Part shown: positions 1-8,801 of the stretch, in pieces | How positions within the stretch are numbered: position 1 is the first letter of the stretch | How the letters are laid out: the number at the start of each line of letters is the position of its first letter | Assembly (NCBI RefSeq): GCF_014736495.1 | Contig: NZ_MDUX01000030.1 | Coordinates: 1 to 40,679, forward strand | Direction of reading: 5' to 3' | Source of the DNA: Candidatus Dactylopiibacterium carminicum | GTDB taxonomy: Bacteria; Pseudomonadota; Gammaproteobacteria; Burkholderiales; Rhodocyclaceae | DNA: 40,679 bases | Notes under the pieces: generated by a model | Seen by the model: only the letters and a program-made list of their open reading frames with translations | Databases searched by the model: none | What the model was told of the DNA's origin: nothing | Program-made: the position numbers and the translations under genes

Positions 1-20
1 TGAAAAACAGTATTTCATGA

Positions 21-3000
21 AGCTCGGGGCTGTCTAGGAAACCCGGGGCGATTCACTTCGACAGTGCGAGCAATACTCTGACGTTCGTTGAGGCGATCAG
101 CGTCTATGCCACGCTCGGGAACACGTATCCATACAGTGTCGTGCTGTCCGGGGACAGTACTGCAGCGTATGTCTCTAGCGCTAGTGACGGCGCCAATCTG
201 GCCGTTTTCACCGTCGGCGAGGACGGTTCGCTGGATCTGTCCAGCACGGTGGCCCCCAGTGCCGGGATGTCGCGGCTGGTCGTCAGCACCGACGGCCAGT
301 TCATCTATGGCGGTAAGAATCTTTTCTTCGGAACAGTAGCGCTGAGCGTGATCAGCGCTAGCAGCGCCACTTCACCCTATACCGAAGGCTCCACCATCAC
401 TCCCGCCGCCGGCCTGACCCTCTCCGACGCCGAATATGACGCCCTGGCCGACGGCGCGGGCAACTACAACGGCGCCACCATCACCTTGCAACGTGAGGGC
501 AGCGCCAACGCCGACGACAGCTTCGGCCTCAGCGAAGGCAACGGCCTGACCCTGGATGGCGACAGCATCCTGCTCAACGGCGGGAAGATCGCCGACTTCA
601 CCAGCGCGGACGGCACGCTGACCATTGTATTCACCGCCGAAGTGAGCACGGCCACCGCCAACGCGGTGCTGCGGCAGATCAGCTACACCTACCAGGGTGG
701 CGACCCTGGCGCCAGCATCCGCCTGACGCTCGGCGTGAAGGACCAGTTCACCAGCGGTACCGACAGCATCACCCTGGCGTTGGCAGTCACCGAGGTGAAC
801 GACGCCCCGGTGGTGAGTGCCACGCCGGCCAGTACCAAGCAGGATGCCGGCAAAGCCGCCGTCGATCTGTTCAGCGATGTCGAGGTTTCTGCCGTGGAAA
901 GCGCGCAGGCCATCATCAGCCTGACGCTTACCGTTTCCGGCCTGCAGGATGGCGCAAGCGAAACGCTGCGCATCGACGGCAGCACCGTCGCGCTGGTGGC
1001 CGGCAGCGGAACAACCACCAACGGCCATGCCTGGAGCGTCGCCATCGATGCCGACAGCGGCGTCGCCACCGTCACGATCACCAGCAGCGCAGGCATGAGC
1101 GGCGAGGCCGCTGCCGCGCTGATCGAGGGCCTGGCCTATGCCAACGCAGACAAGGCTACCGGCACGGTCGGCGAGCGCGTCGTCACCCTGGTCGAAATTC
1201 AGGACAACGGCGGCACGGACAATGGCGGCGTGGATACGACCGATCTGTCCATCGCGGCCGCGGTGCTGGTCGAGGTCGGGCAGAGCCCCACGCTTGGCGC
1301 CGAGACCGGCACGCTCGACTACGCGGAGCTGATTTCCTCCAACGACTGGCCCAGCCCATACGAAGGCATCCAGGATGTCGCCAGCGCGGGCGATTGGGTC
1401 TATGCCGTGCGTACAGCGGAGGTCTGGAGTTCGGAGGCTGGCAGTTACGTCAATGTCAGCACCTTGTACGTCTTCCAGCGTGGTGACGATGGTGCGCTCA
1501 CACTGCTGCAAAGCATCGTCAGCACGGATGTGGCCGCGCTGACCGGTGCGGCGGAAATCCAGATATCGGCCGATGGCGACACGGTCTACGTGATCGGCGG
1601 CGAAAGCGTGGCCCTGTTCGGGCTCGACGCGGGCAGCGGCGAACTGGAATCGCTGGGCAGCTTCGGCGCCGATCTGGTGAGTGCACATGGCCTGATCAGC
1701 GACGTGCTGGCCGATGGCGATCTCGTCTATGTGACGGCGGGGTCCAGCCTGATCGTCTTCGAGCGCAGCGGCGATACGCTGACGCAGAAGAACAGCTATA
1801 CGACTTCCAGCGAAGAGGCGCAGTTCAGTGCGCTGCAACTTTCTGCCGATGGTCAGTACCTGTTCGTCGGCACCTCTGGCGGCAGCACGCTGGCCAGCGT
1901 GTACCGGGTGGCTAGCGACGGCAGTCTGAGCTTCGTGATGGCGGCGCAGGGCACGGACCCGGCAGCCGGGGAACAGTATTACTACACCTCGGCGCTGACG
2001 CTTTCGCCCGATGGCGCGACGCTTTACGCCGCAGACTACGACGGCAGCACCTACCGCCTGTACACCCTCTCGGTGGACGCTGAAGGGAATCTGGGCGCCG
2101 TGGCCACCACCGAACTGGATGGAGCCGCCAAGAGCATCATCGTCTCTACCGACGGCGCGGCGTTGTTCGTGATCGGCGGGGAGAGTATCGGCATCTACAC
2201 GCGCGCCGCCGACGGTACGCCCGCCTTGGTACAGACGCTGGATGGCTCTGGCGGCAAGGACTTCGGCGAATTGCGTGGCGCCACGCTCAGTGCCGATGGT
2301 ACCCAGCTCTACGTGGCTGGCACCTTCTCCTGGAGCGACGGCCTGCTGGTACTCGACCTGAAGGCGGGAAGCTCCACCTACACCGAAGACGGTGACGCGG
2401 TCGCCCTGCTGCCTGGCGGCACGTTGAGCGATCCGCAACTGGATGCCCTGAACGATGGCACGGGCAACTATCAGGGCGCCAGCATCGTCGTGACCCGCAC
2501 GGATGACGGCGGCGGCGACCATGACGTGTTCGGTTTCATCGATGGCGACGGCCTGACGTTCGAGAACGGAAACATCAAGCTCGATGGCGTGACCATCGCT
2601 TCGGTGGTCGACACCGGCTCGTCGTTCATCGTGACCTTCACCGCAGCCATCAGCCGTTCCGACGCGCAGAACGTGCTGCGCCACATTGCCTACAGCAATA
2701 CCAGCGACGATCCGACGCAGAACGGCAACCAGGCAACCTTCTCCATCAGGCTCAACGACGGCACCGGCTACAGCCACGAGCTGAGCGTCGATCTCACGCT
2801 CGAAGGCGTCAATGATCCGCCCGTCATCGAAACCGATGCGCTCGCGCCCACCTACAACGCCGAAGGAGAGCGGGTCCATCTGTTCGAAAACACCATTATC
2901 GACACCGTGGAAGCGGACCAGCAGATATGGCGTGTCACGGTGACCTTGGATGCAGCCAACGCTGGCGACGTACTGGGCTTGGATGGCGGCAGGATCACGC

Positions 3001-6000
3001 TCGATACGGCCACCAGCGGTACACAGACCACCGGCACGGGCCTGCAGTACAGCGTGCAGATCCAGGATGGAAAGACCATCGTTACCCTGTACCTGATGAG
3101 TTCTTCCGAGCGCGCGGCCGAGATCATCGACAGCCTGACCTACGGCAACACCGGTAGCGATCTGAGCGGCACCCGCAGCATCAGTCTGAGCGTGACGGAG
3201 TATGCCGACAGCAATCAGACCACCGTGGCCGAAATGCAGGCAGTGGTTACCCTGGCGGTGGCCGCTTCCCAGAACACAGCGCCGGATCTGGCAGGCGGCA
3301 CGGCGGTGGACTACACCGAGCAGGCCGATTCTGTGGCCCTCGTTCCGGGTGCCACGGTATCCGACGCACAGATGGATGCCTTCAACGGCGGCAGCGGCAA
3401 CTACGATGGTGCGGTGCTGACCCTCACCCTGGGCGATGGCAAGAGTGCCGCCGACACCTTGGGTTTTGCGGCCGGCAATGGCCTGACGCTGGAGAGCGGC
3501 AGCCTGAAGAAGGACGGCGTGACCATTGGTAGCGTGACCAATGCCAATGGCGTGTTGTCCATCACTTTCACCGATGCGAACGGCAGTATTCCCACCACGG
3601 CAGACGTGCAGAATGCACTGCGCCAGATCACTTACGCCAACAGCAGCAATACCCCGGTGGAAAGCGTGGCCGTCAGCGTTACCCTGAGCGACCAGCGTGG
3701 TCTAGAATCGGCGGCGCTGGATTTCACCATCGCCATCACCGCCGTCAACGACATCCCGACCGTCGAGGCCGACCCGGTGCTGTCGCTTGGTGATCTGGAG
3801 CATCTGCAGCAACTCACCGGCATCGCCGGGCTGGGCACATTGTCCTCCAGCATCGTTTCCAGCGATGGCTCCCGCGTGTACCTTGCCGACGAGCAGGGTG
3901 CCATCGCCTTGTTCAGCCGCGATGCGGACAGTGGCGAACTCACCTACATCACTACCTTCGCAGCCGTGGATGGATTCGCGGGCGTCAAGCAGATGGTGCT
4001 GTCCGCGGATGGAACGAACCTTTACGCCCTGCGTGCCGACGGCAATGCCATTGGCCAGTTCAGCGTGGCTGCCGACGGCACGATCACGCATCAGGCCACG
4101 GTTGTCAGCGACTACAGCGTGGATGGCGGAAATCTCAATGCCATCAAGGGCATCGCTCTGTCGGAAGACGGCGAAAACCTCTACCTCATCAACAGTTATT
4201 ACGATCAGCTGGCTTGGTTGAGTCGCGATACCGCAACGGGCGAGCTGACCTACGTCGCAGCGCTTGGTGGCAGCATGTGGAGCGAACCCTATCTCTGGCA
4301 GCCCACCGACATCGTTATCCAGGATGATCTGGTGTTCGTCGTCACCAGCGCCAGCAGCAACTCCACGCTGATCGTCTATCAGCGCGATGCCAGCGGCGCG
4401 CTCGAACTGCTGGGCTACACCCAGAACGGCAGTGATTCGCTGACCGGCCTCCAGCACGTCGCGGTCAGTGCCGACGGCGGCACGATCTTCGTCGCCAGCG
4501 ATTCGCGGATCGACGCCTTCAGCCTGGATGCCGCCAGCGGCACGCTGACCCACCTCGGCAGCATCGCCGGCGAATCCATCGGTGACATTGCCGTTTCCGC
4601 CGACGGCAAGGCGCTGTTCGTAACCCTGGCCGACGGCACGCTGAACTACTACGCCACTGCGACCCTGGCGCTGATTTCATCACAGAGCGGGCTGGATGGT
4701 GCGGGGCAGATTGCCATCTCGGCGGACGGTGGTGTGCTCGTGGTGGGCGATGCGCTGGAAGTGCTGAGCGCGCCGCCGGCCGCTGATCCTAGCGTCGTGA
4801 TCGGTGGAGAGGCGGTGCTGCTGGCTCCGACCCTGGTGCTTGGCGACGCGGAGCTGGATGCCGCCGCCGATGGCGCCGGCAACTACCAGGGCGCCAGTCT
4901 CACATTCAGTGGTCAAGCCGGTGACGTTTTCGGCTTTCTGGACGGTAACGGCTACACCCTGGATGGCGAGGCCATCAGGCTAGACGGCATGGTCGTAGCA
5001 ACGCTGGCGCAGGCCGACGGCGACGCCACACTGACCTTCACTGGCGCCCTGACCAAGGATCAGGCCAATGCCTTGCTGCATCAGATCACCTATGCCGCCA
5101 CCGTGGGTGATTCCGGCACTCGTGCCGTCACCCTGATCCTGAACGATGGCACGGCGGATAGCGCTGCACGTACGGTGCTGGTCACCTTGTTGAATCTCGA
5201 TGACAACCATGCCCCGGTTGCTGGCGAGGACGATTACAGCCTGACCGACGCCACCGCCGGCGAGAGCTACAGTGTGGTGCTGCCGGAAACCTTGTTCAGC
5301 GACGCCGACGGCGACACGCTGACCTGGAGCGTCGGGGGGCTGCCCGAGGGGCTGAGCTTCGATGCCGCCACGCGCACGATTTCGGGCACACCGATGGCCT
5401 CCGGCGAGGTCACGCTGATCGTCAAGGTTACGGACCCCTCCGGTGCCAGCGCCGAGCGCAGCCTGACCTTGAATGTGGCCGAGGCAGAAGCCGGGAATAC
5501 CGCGCCGGTCGCCGGCGAGGACGACTACACCCTGACCGATGCCACCGTCGGCGAGGGCTATAGCACGGCGTTGCCGGCGGATCTGTTCAGCGACGCAGAC
5601 GGCGATACGCTGACCTGGAGCGTCGAGGGGCTGCCCGAGGGGCTGAGTTTCGATGCCGATACGCTGACGATCTCCGGCAGTGTCGCCGCTACCGGCAGCT
5701 ATACGCTGACCATCACCGTGACCGATCCGTCCGGCGCCAGCGCCACGCGCGTGCTGACACTGAACGTACAGGCGGCATCTGCGCCAGACGTCGTGCCCGC
5801 AGGCCTGCCAGCCAGCTATTTCAGCACGAGCCGTTTCGGCGCCACCGATGCGGACGAACGCGCGCCGGAACTCTTCTCCGCCGCGCGGCCCACGGCACCT
5901 GCAAGCCTTGCCGGCTTCGGTGCCCCGGCGCTGCCGGATGCGCCGGTGCCGGGGCACGAGGCAGCGTCCGCACCGCTCACGGCGCGCGCCACGCTGGAAC

Positions 6001-6650
6001 TGCTGGAGGCGCTCAATGCCCGCCGCGAGGCAGAGCCCACCGTGCCTGCAGCAGCCATGCAGCTTGCCGATGGCCGCGTCACGCCGCTGGTGACGCTCGC
6101 CGCGGCGGAGGGTCCGGCGCTTGCCGCCCGTGTGGAAGCCTTGCACGGCACCTGGCGCGCGGACGTGGCGGGCAACCGCCAGGTCTTCGCGCTGCCCGCC
6201 GGCCTGTTCGTCAGCCGCGCGCCCATTGCCGCGCTCACCCTGCGCATGGCCGACGGTCGTCCGCTGCCGGGCAACCTGCGCCTCGACGTCGAGCGCGGGC
6301 TGGTCATCCGCAGCGGTCTGCAGGGCAGTGAGCGCGCACTGGCGCTGGAGCTGCGGCTGCAGACCATCGATGGCCGCAGCCTGAGCATCCCGCTCACGCT
6401 GGGTGGCGTCGAACGGCCCGGTAGCGCCCGCGGCGGTGAAGTTTCCGGCAGCAGCACCGGCGCGATGGAGCAGGGGGCGGGCAAGGATGCCCTCAGCCTG
6501 CAGTTGCGCGAGCACGCCGCACGCGATCTCTTCGCACAGGCGAAAGCCTTTCTAGCCACGCTGGGCGACGACCCGGCCGCCACCTCCACTCGTCTCCCCG
6601 GTGCCGCGCGGGATACCGCGCCCGCCGCCCACGTTTCCGCAGAAAGCTGA
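21..6650 (+). CDS. Giant cadherin-like / beta-propeller surface protein, 5' end missing
   Basis: Probably a secreted or surface-displayed adhesin-like protein. The reading frame is open from 21 and the first usable start is a GTG at 141, giving 2169 residues (numbering from there). Residues 1-70 are the tail of a propeller. Cadherin-like blocks with the pattern 'GNY.GA...FGF..GNGLTL' lie at about 79-224, 744-897, 1045-1207 and 1547-1687. A second block type lies at about 224-384 and 897-1045. Seven-bladed-type propeller stretches with repeated 'SADG..LYV' strands lie at about 384-744 and 1209-1547. Two nearly identical putative Ig domains lie at about 1692-1785 and 1790-1880, followed by an unrecognised 290-residue C-terminal region. 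There is no signal peptide, the protein already starts mid-propeller, and there is an in-frame stop at 18-20, so the true N-terminus is upstream or lost by a frameshift near 20-40. No RTX nonapeptides are seen. The stop overlaps the next ATG (TGATG). Confidence 0.85.
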   Translation, partial: SSGLSRKPGAIHFDSASNTLTFVEAISVYATLGNTYPYSVVLSGDSTAAYVSSASDGANLAVFTVGEDGSLDLSSTVAPSAGMSRLVVSTDGQFIYGGKNLFFGTVALSVISASSATSPYTEGSTITPAAGLTLSDAEYDALADGAGNYNGATITLQREGSANADDSFGLSEGNGLTLDGDSILLNGGKIADFTSADGTLTIVFTAEVSTATANAVLRQISYTYQGGDPGASIRLTLGVKDQFTSGTDSITLALAVTEVNDAPVVSATPASTKQDAGKAAVDLFSDVEVSAVESAQAIISLTLTVSGLQDGASETLRIDGSTVALVAGSGTTTNGHAWSVAIDADSGVATVTITSSAGMSGEAAAALIEGLAYANADKATGTVGERVVTLVEIQDNGGTDNGGVDTTDLSIAAAVLVEVGQSPTLGAETGTLDYAELISSNDWPSPYEGIQDVASAGDWVYAVRTAEVWSSEAGSYVNVSTLYVFQRGDDGALTLLQSIVSTDVAALTGAAEIQISADGDTVYVIGGESVALFGLDAGSGELESLGSFGADLVSAHGLISDVLADGDLVYVTAGSSLIVFERSGDTLTQKNSYTTSSEEAQFSALQLSADGQYLFVGTSGGSTLASVYRVASDGSLSFVMAAQGTDPAAGEQYYYTSALTLSPDGATLYAADYDGSTYRLYTLSVDAEGNLGAVATTELDGAAKSIIVSTDGAALFVIGGESIGIYTRAADGTPALVQTLDGSGGKDFGELRGATLSADGTQLYVAGTFSWSDGLLVLDLKAGSSTYTEDGDAVALLPGGTLSDPQLDALNDGTGNYQGASIVVTRTDDGGGDHDVFGFIDGDGLTFENGNIKLDGVTIASVVDTGSSFIVTFTAAISRSDAQNVLRHIAYSNTSDDPTQNGNQATFSIRLNDGTGYSHELSVDLTLEGVNDPPVIETDALAPTYNAEGERVHLFENTIIDTVEADQQIWRVTVTLDAANAGDVLGLDGGRITLDTATSGTQTTGTGLQYSVQIQDGKTIVTLYLMSSSERAAEIIDSLTYGNTGSDLSGTRSISLSVTEYADSNQTTVAEMQAVVTLAVAASQNTAPDLAGGTAVDYTEQADSVALVPGATVSDAQMDAFNGGSGNYDGAVLTLTLGDGKSAADTLGFAAGNGLTLESGSLKKDGVTIGSVTNANGVLSITFTDANGSIPTTADVQNALRQITYANSSNTPVESVAVSVTLSDQRGLESAALDFTIAITAVNDIPTVEADPVLSLGDLEHLQQLTGIAGLGTLSSSIVSSDGSRVYLADEQGAIALFSRDADSGELTYITTFAAVDGFAGVKQMVLSADGTNLYALRADGNAIGQFSVAADGTITHQATVVSDYSVDGGNLNAIKGIALSEDGENLYLINSYYDQLAWLSRDTATGELTYVAALGGSMWSEPYLWQPTDIVIQDDLVFVVTSASSNSTLIVYQRDASGALELLGYTQNGSDSLTGLQHVAVSADGGTIFVASDSRIDAFSLDAASGTLTHLGSIAGESIGDIAVSADGKALFVTLADGTLNYYATATLALISSQSGLDGAGQIAISADGGVLVVGDALEVLSAPPAADPSVVIGGEAVLLAPTLVLGDAELDAAADGAGNYQGASLTFSGQAGDVFGFLDGNGYTLDGEAIRLDGMVVATLAQADGDATLTFTGALTKDQANALLHQITYAATVGDSGTRAVTLILNDGTADSAARTVLVTLLNLDDNHAPVAGEDDYSLTDATAGESYSVVLPETLFSDADGDTLTWSVGGLPEGLSFDAATRTISGTPMASGEVTLIVKVTDPSGASAERSLTLNVAEAEAGNTAPVAGEDDYTLTDATVGEGYSTALPADLFSDADGDTLTWSVEGLPEGLSFDADTLTISGSVAATGSYTLTITVTDPSGASATRVLTLNVQAASAPDVVPAGLPASYFSTSRFGATDADERAPELFSAARPTAPASLAGFGAPALPDAPVPGHEAASAPLTARATLELLEALNARREAEPTVPAAAMQLADGRVTPLVTLAAAEGPALAARVEALHGTWRADVAGNRQVFALPAGLFVSRAPIAALTLRMADGRPLPGNLRLDVERGLVIRSGLQGSERALALELRLQTIDGRSLSIPLTLGGVERPGSARGGEVSGSSTGAMEQGAGKDALSLQLREHAARDLFAQAKAFLATLGDDPAATSTRLPGAARDTAPAAHVSAES
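5216..5770 (+). repeat. Tandem duplication encoding two putative Ig domains
   Basis: Two units of about 294 bp start near 5216 and 5510. Both encode PVAGEDDY, then LFSDADGDTLTWSV, GLPEGLSFDA and VTDPSGASA. Long stretches are almost identical at DNA level, which points to a recent tandem duplication inside the giant gene. Confidence 0.85.
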
Positions 6651-8341
6651 TGATTCCCATGACATACGCCAAGCTTCCGTTCCGATCCGCCGCGCGCGGC
6701 CCTCGCCACCTCGCCCTGAGCCTGATCGCCGCCGCCGTGCTGGCCGGCTGCGCCGTTACGCCGCCGACCGCCCTCACCACGCAGGATCTGCTGCAGCAGG
6801 ACAAGGCCGATCGCCAGGCCATGTTTGCCGCGCAGGAGCCGATCACCGCGCCGGTCACGCTGGACGAGGCCATCGCCCGCGCCATCAAGTACAACCTGCA
6901 GCAGCGCCTGGCGCTGATGGAGCGTGCGCTGGAAGACGATCTGATCGACGTGCAGAGTCTGGGCATGCTGCCCAAGCTCGCCGCGCGCGCCGGGCTGCGC
7001 ACGCGCAGCAATGAATACGCCTCTTCCAGCGAATCGGTCAGCACCGGCACGCAATCGCTGGTGCCTTCCACCAGTCAGGAGCGCTCCGGCAGCAACGCGG
7101 ACCTGCAGCTTTCCTGGAACGTGCTGGATTTCGGCCTGAGCTATTTCGGCGCCAAGGCGCAGGGCAACAAGGCGCTGGCGGCCGAGGAGCGCCGCCGCCG
7201 CGTGGTGGCGGACATCATCCGCCAGACCCGCAGCGCGTACTGGAATGCCGTCACCGCCGAGCGCCTCAAGGACCGTGTGGCGAAGACGCTGGCGGAAACC
7301 CGCCAGAGCCTGGACTACGCACGCCAGACCGGCGAACGCCGCCTGGTGGCACCGCTCACCGCACTGCGCTACCAGCGCGATCTGCTCGGCATGGTGCGCC
7401 AGCTCGAAACGCTGGACGCCGATCTCGCACTGGCCCGCTCGCGTCTGGCGAGTCTGATGAACCTCGCACCGGCCACGGAATTCCAGCTCGCCCGTGTCGA
7501 TGAGGATGCGCTGACCGTGCCGAAGCTGCCCTACGAGCGCGGCGATCTCGAAGCGTTGGCCATGGTGCGTCGCGCCGAACTGCGCGAAGAGGGCTATCTG
7601 GGCCGCAATGCTGCGCTGGAAACGCGCATGTCCTTGCTGCGCCTGCTGCCCAATGCCTCGCTGTTCGGCGGCCTGAACTACGACAGCAACAAGTATCTGG
7701 TCAATCAGCATTGGGCCGATGCCGGCGTGCAGGTGAGCTGGAATCTGCTCAACGTGCTTTCCTGGTCCGCCATCGAGAAGAGCGGCAAGACCCGCGAACA
7801 GGTTGCAGAACTGCGCCGTCAGGCCCTGCGCATGACCGTGCTGACGCAGGTGAACGTCGCATGGCTGGAGCGCGAGCGTGCCGAGGCTCTGTTCAACCGC
7901 GCCAACGAACTGAGCCGTTTGCAGGATGCGATCCGCGATCAGACCGAGAATGCCGCCCGCAGCCAGGCCGAAACGCAACTTGAACTGGTGCGTGCCCGCG
8001 TCGAGACGCTGCTGTCCACCCGCGCCCGCGATCTGGCCTACGCCGAGTTGCTCAATGCACAGAGCACGGTCTATCAGGCTGTCGGCATCGATCTGCTGCC
8101 CGATCAGGTCGCCGATCTCAGCGTGGGTGGCCTGGCGCGCGTGATTGCCGATACCAACCGCCTCATCGAGCGTGGCCACATCGAGATTCCGCGTCTGCAA
8201 CAGGCGGACATCGTGGCGGCTGCGCTGCCCGTCTCCGCAGTGCCGGCTAGTGCCGCGCCGCTGCCGGCGCTGCGTACGGTCAGCGGCAACCGCTGGGGCT
8301 CGTTGGGCTCGGTCGCCGGAGCGGATGTCAATGCGCAGTGA
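6650..8341 (+). CDS. TolC-family outer-membrane efflux lipoprotein
   Basis: Outer-membrane channel component of a tripartite export system, 563 residues. It begins with a lipoprotein signal peptide whose lipobox LAGC places the lipidated cysteine at residue 34. The body has the long alpha-helical, Ala/Arg/Glu/Leu-rich repeats of the TolC/OEP family, e.g. 'SWNVLDFGLSYFGAK' and, about half a protein later, the matching 'SWNLLNVLSW'. That internal duplication is typical of TolC protomers. Its ATG at 6650 shares one base with the stop of the giant gene, so the two are probably translationally coupled and the giant protein is the likely cargo. A second ATG lies at 6659. The channel family is sure; the substrate is inferred from position only. 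Confidence 0.9.
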   Translation: MIPMTYAKLPFRSAARGPRHLALSLIAAAVLAGCAVTPPTALTTQDLLQQDKADRQAMFAAQEPITAPVTLDEAIARAIKYNLQQRLALMERALEDDLIDVQSLGMLPKLAARAGLRTRSNEYASSSESVSTGTQSLVPSTSQERSGSNADLQLSWNVLDFGLSYFGAKAQGNKALAAEERRRRVVADIIRQTRSAYWNAVTAERLKDRVAKTLAETRQSLDYARQTGERRLVAPLTALRYQRDLLGMVRQLETLDADLALARSRLASLMNLAPATEFQLARVDEDALTVPKLPYERGDLEALAMVRRAELREEGYLGRNAALETRMSLLRLLPNASLFGGLNYDSNKYLVNQHWADAGVQVSWNLLNVLSWSAIEKSGKTREQVAELRRQALRMTVLTQVNVAWLERERAEALFNRANELSRLQDAIRDQTENAARSQAETQLELVRARVETLLSTRARDLAYAELLNAQSTVYQAVGIDLLPDQVADLSVGGLARVIADTNRLIERGHIEIPRLQQADIVAAALPVSAVPASAAPLPALRTVSGNRWGSLGSVAGADVNAQ

Positions 8342-8348
8342 AAGCCAG

Positions 8349-8371
8349 GTAGGGTCCGCCATGCGCACCAT
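8349..8371 (+). repeat. Dispersed palindrome, copy 1 (+ orientation)
   Basis: GTAGGGTCCGC-CAT-GCGCACCAT. One arm differs by one base from the family form GGTGCGC-3 nt-GCGCACC. It lies 7 nt after the TolC stop. Confidence 0.75.
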
Positions 8372-8428
8372 TTCCGGATTGCCGCTGGCCGATGCTCGCT
8401 TCGCAAGCCCGTTCATGCGGAGAGAACC

Positions 8429-8449
8429 GGTGCGCACAGCGCACCCTAC
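8429..8449 (-). repeat. Dispersed palindrome, copy 2 (- orientation)
   Basis: GGTGCGC-ACA-GCGCACC followed by CTAC. Perfect 7-bp arms, with the CCCTAC flank on the right, so it is inverted relative to copy 1. Confidence 0.8.
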
Positions 8450-8558
8450 CGTTTCAATGGCTGTGTCTGCGGGCTCTTCCCCTCTTCCCCAGCCCCTCTC
8501 CCCCAAGGGGCGAGGGGAGTTCTGGCGGCGCGAGGCTGGTACGGGTGCCCGGTTTTCT

Positions 8559-8581
8559 CCCTCTCCCCTCGTGGGAGAGGG
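8559..8581. repeat. Hairpin CCCTCTCCC / GGGAGAGGG
   Basis: Perfect 9-bp arms around the 5-nt loop CTCGT. A related C-rich then G-rich pair lies just upstream at about 8478-8520, so this looks like a second repeat family nested between the copies of the first. Confidence 0.7.
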
Positions 8582-8659
8582 CGGGGAGAGGGGGCTCGCT
8601 ATCCGTGCTTCCTTCGACGACTTCGTCAGGGCCGCCGTGCGCATCCTCTGCTTAGGGTC

Positions 8660-8680
8660 GGTGCGCACAGCGCACCCTAC
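8660..8680 (-). repeat. Dispersed palindrome, copy 3 (- orientation)
   Basis: GGTGCGC-ACA-GCGCACC then CTAC, identical over its core to the copy at 8429. Confidence 0.8.
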
Positions 8681-8708
8681 GTATCCGCTTGATGACGCGG
8701 CAGCGCAA

Positions 8709-8726
8709 GTCGGGCTGAAGCCCGAC
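8709..8726. repeat. Hairpin GTCGGGCT / AGCCCGAC
   Basis: Perfect 8-bp arms around GA. From general knowledge, similar GTCGGGCT/AGCCCGAC hairpins recur between genes in many proteobacterial genomes. Confidence 0.65.
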
Positions 8727-8777
8727 CCACGGCCCGACGCATCCTTCGTGGGTCCGGCTTCTGTTCCACCACCGGAA

Positions 8778-8801
8778 GTAGGGTGCGCCATGCGCACCAT
8801 C
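8778..8801 (+). repeat. Dispersed palindrome, copy 4, containing the start codon of the next gene
   Basis: GTAGGGTGCGC-CAT-GCGCACC followed by ATC. The loop supplies the ATG at 8790, and the right arm encodes the first residues Met-Arg-Thr-Ile of the HlyD-type gene. The GGGTG of the left arm sits where a ribosome binding site could lie, but the spacing is short. Confidence 0.8.

Larger units (their letters stand above)
8342..8789. repeat. 448-nt non-coding stretch packed with palindromic repeats
   Basis: No gene is supported here. The stretch holds four copies of the GGTGCGC/GCGCACC inverted repeat (8349-8371, 8429-8449, 8660-8680 and 8778-8801, the last running into the next gene). It also holds a C-rich/G-rich hairpin region around 8478-8520, a perfect 9-bp stem CCCTCTCCC/GGGAGAGGG at 8559-8581, and the palindrome GTCGGGCTGAAGCCCGAC at 8709-8726. 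Several could fold in RNA and would separate expression of the TolC gene from the adaptor genes. Confidence 0.8.

Noticed and set aside
372..2879. 835-codon open frame on the - strand opposite the giant gene
   Set aside because: GC-rich repetitive coding DNA leaves the complementary frame open. The translation is rich in Ala/Gly/Arg/Asp/His without domains, while the + strand shows clear repeats.
8145..8789. N-terminal extension of the HlyD gene, open upstream of its start
   Set aside because: The extension overlaps the TolC gene and reads through repeats (RTAHPTV-type translations). The signal peptide begins at 8790.
5816..8800. 994-codon open frame on the - strand across the giant gene end, tolC gene and repeats
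   Set aside because: It runs through the palindromic repeats and two well-supported + strand genes and shows only low-complexity Arg/Ser/Ala sequence.
8349..8801. Possible CRISPR-like array
   Set aside because: The repeats are self-palindromic, alternate in orientation, have irregular spacing and belong to several families.
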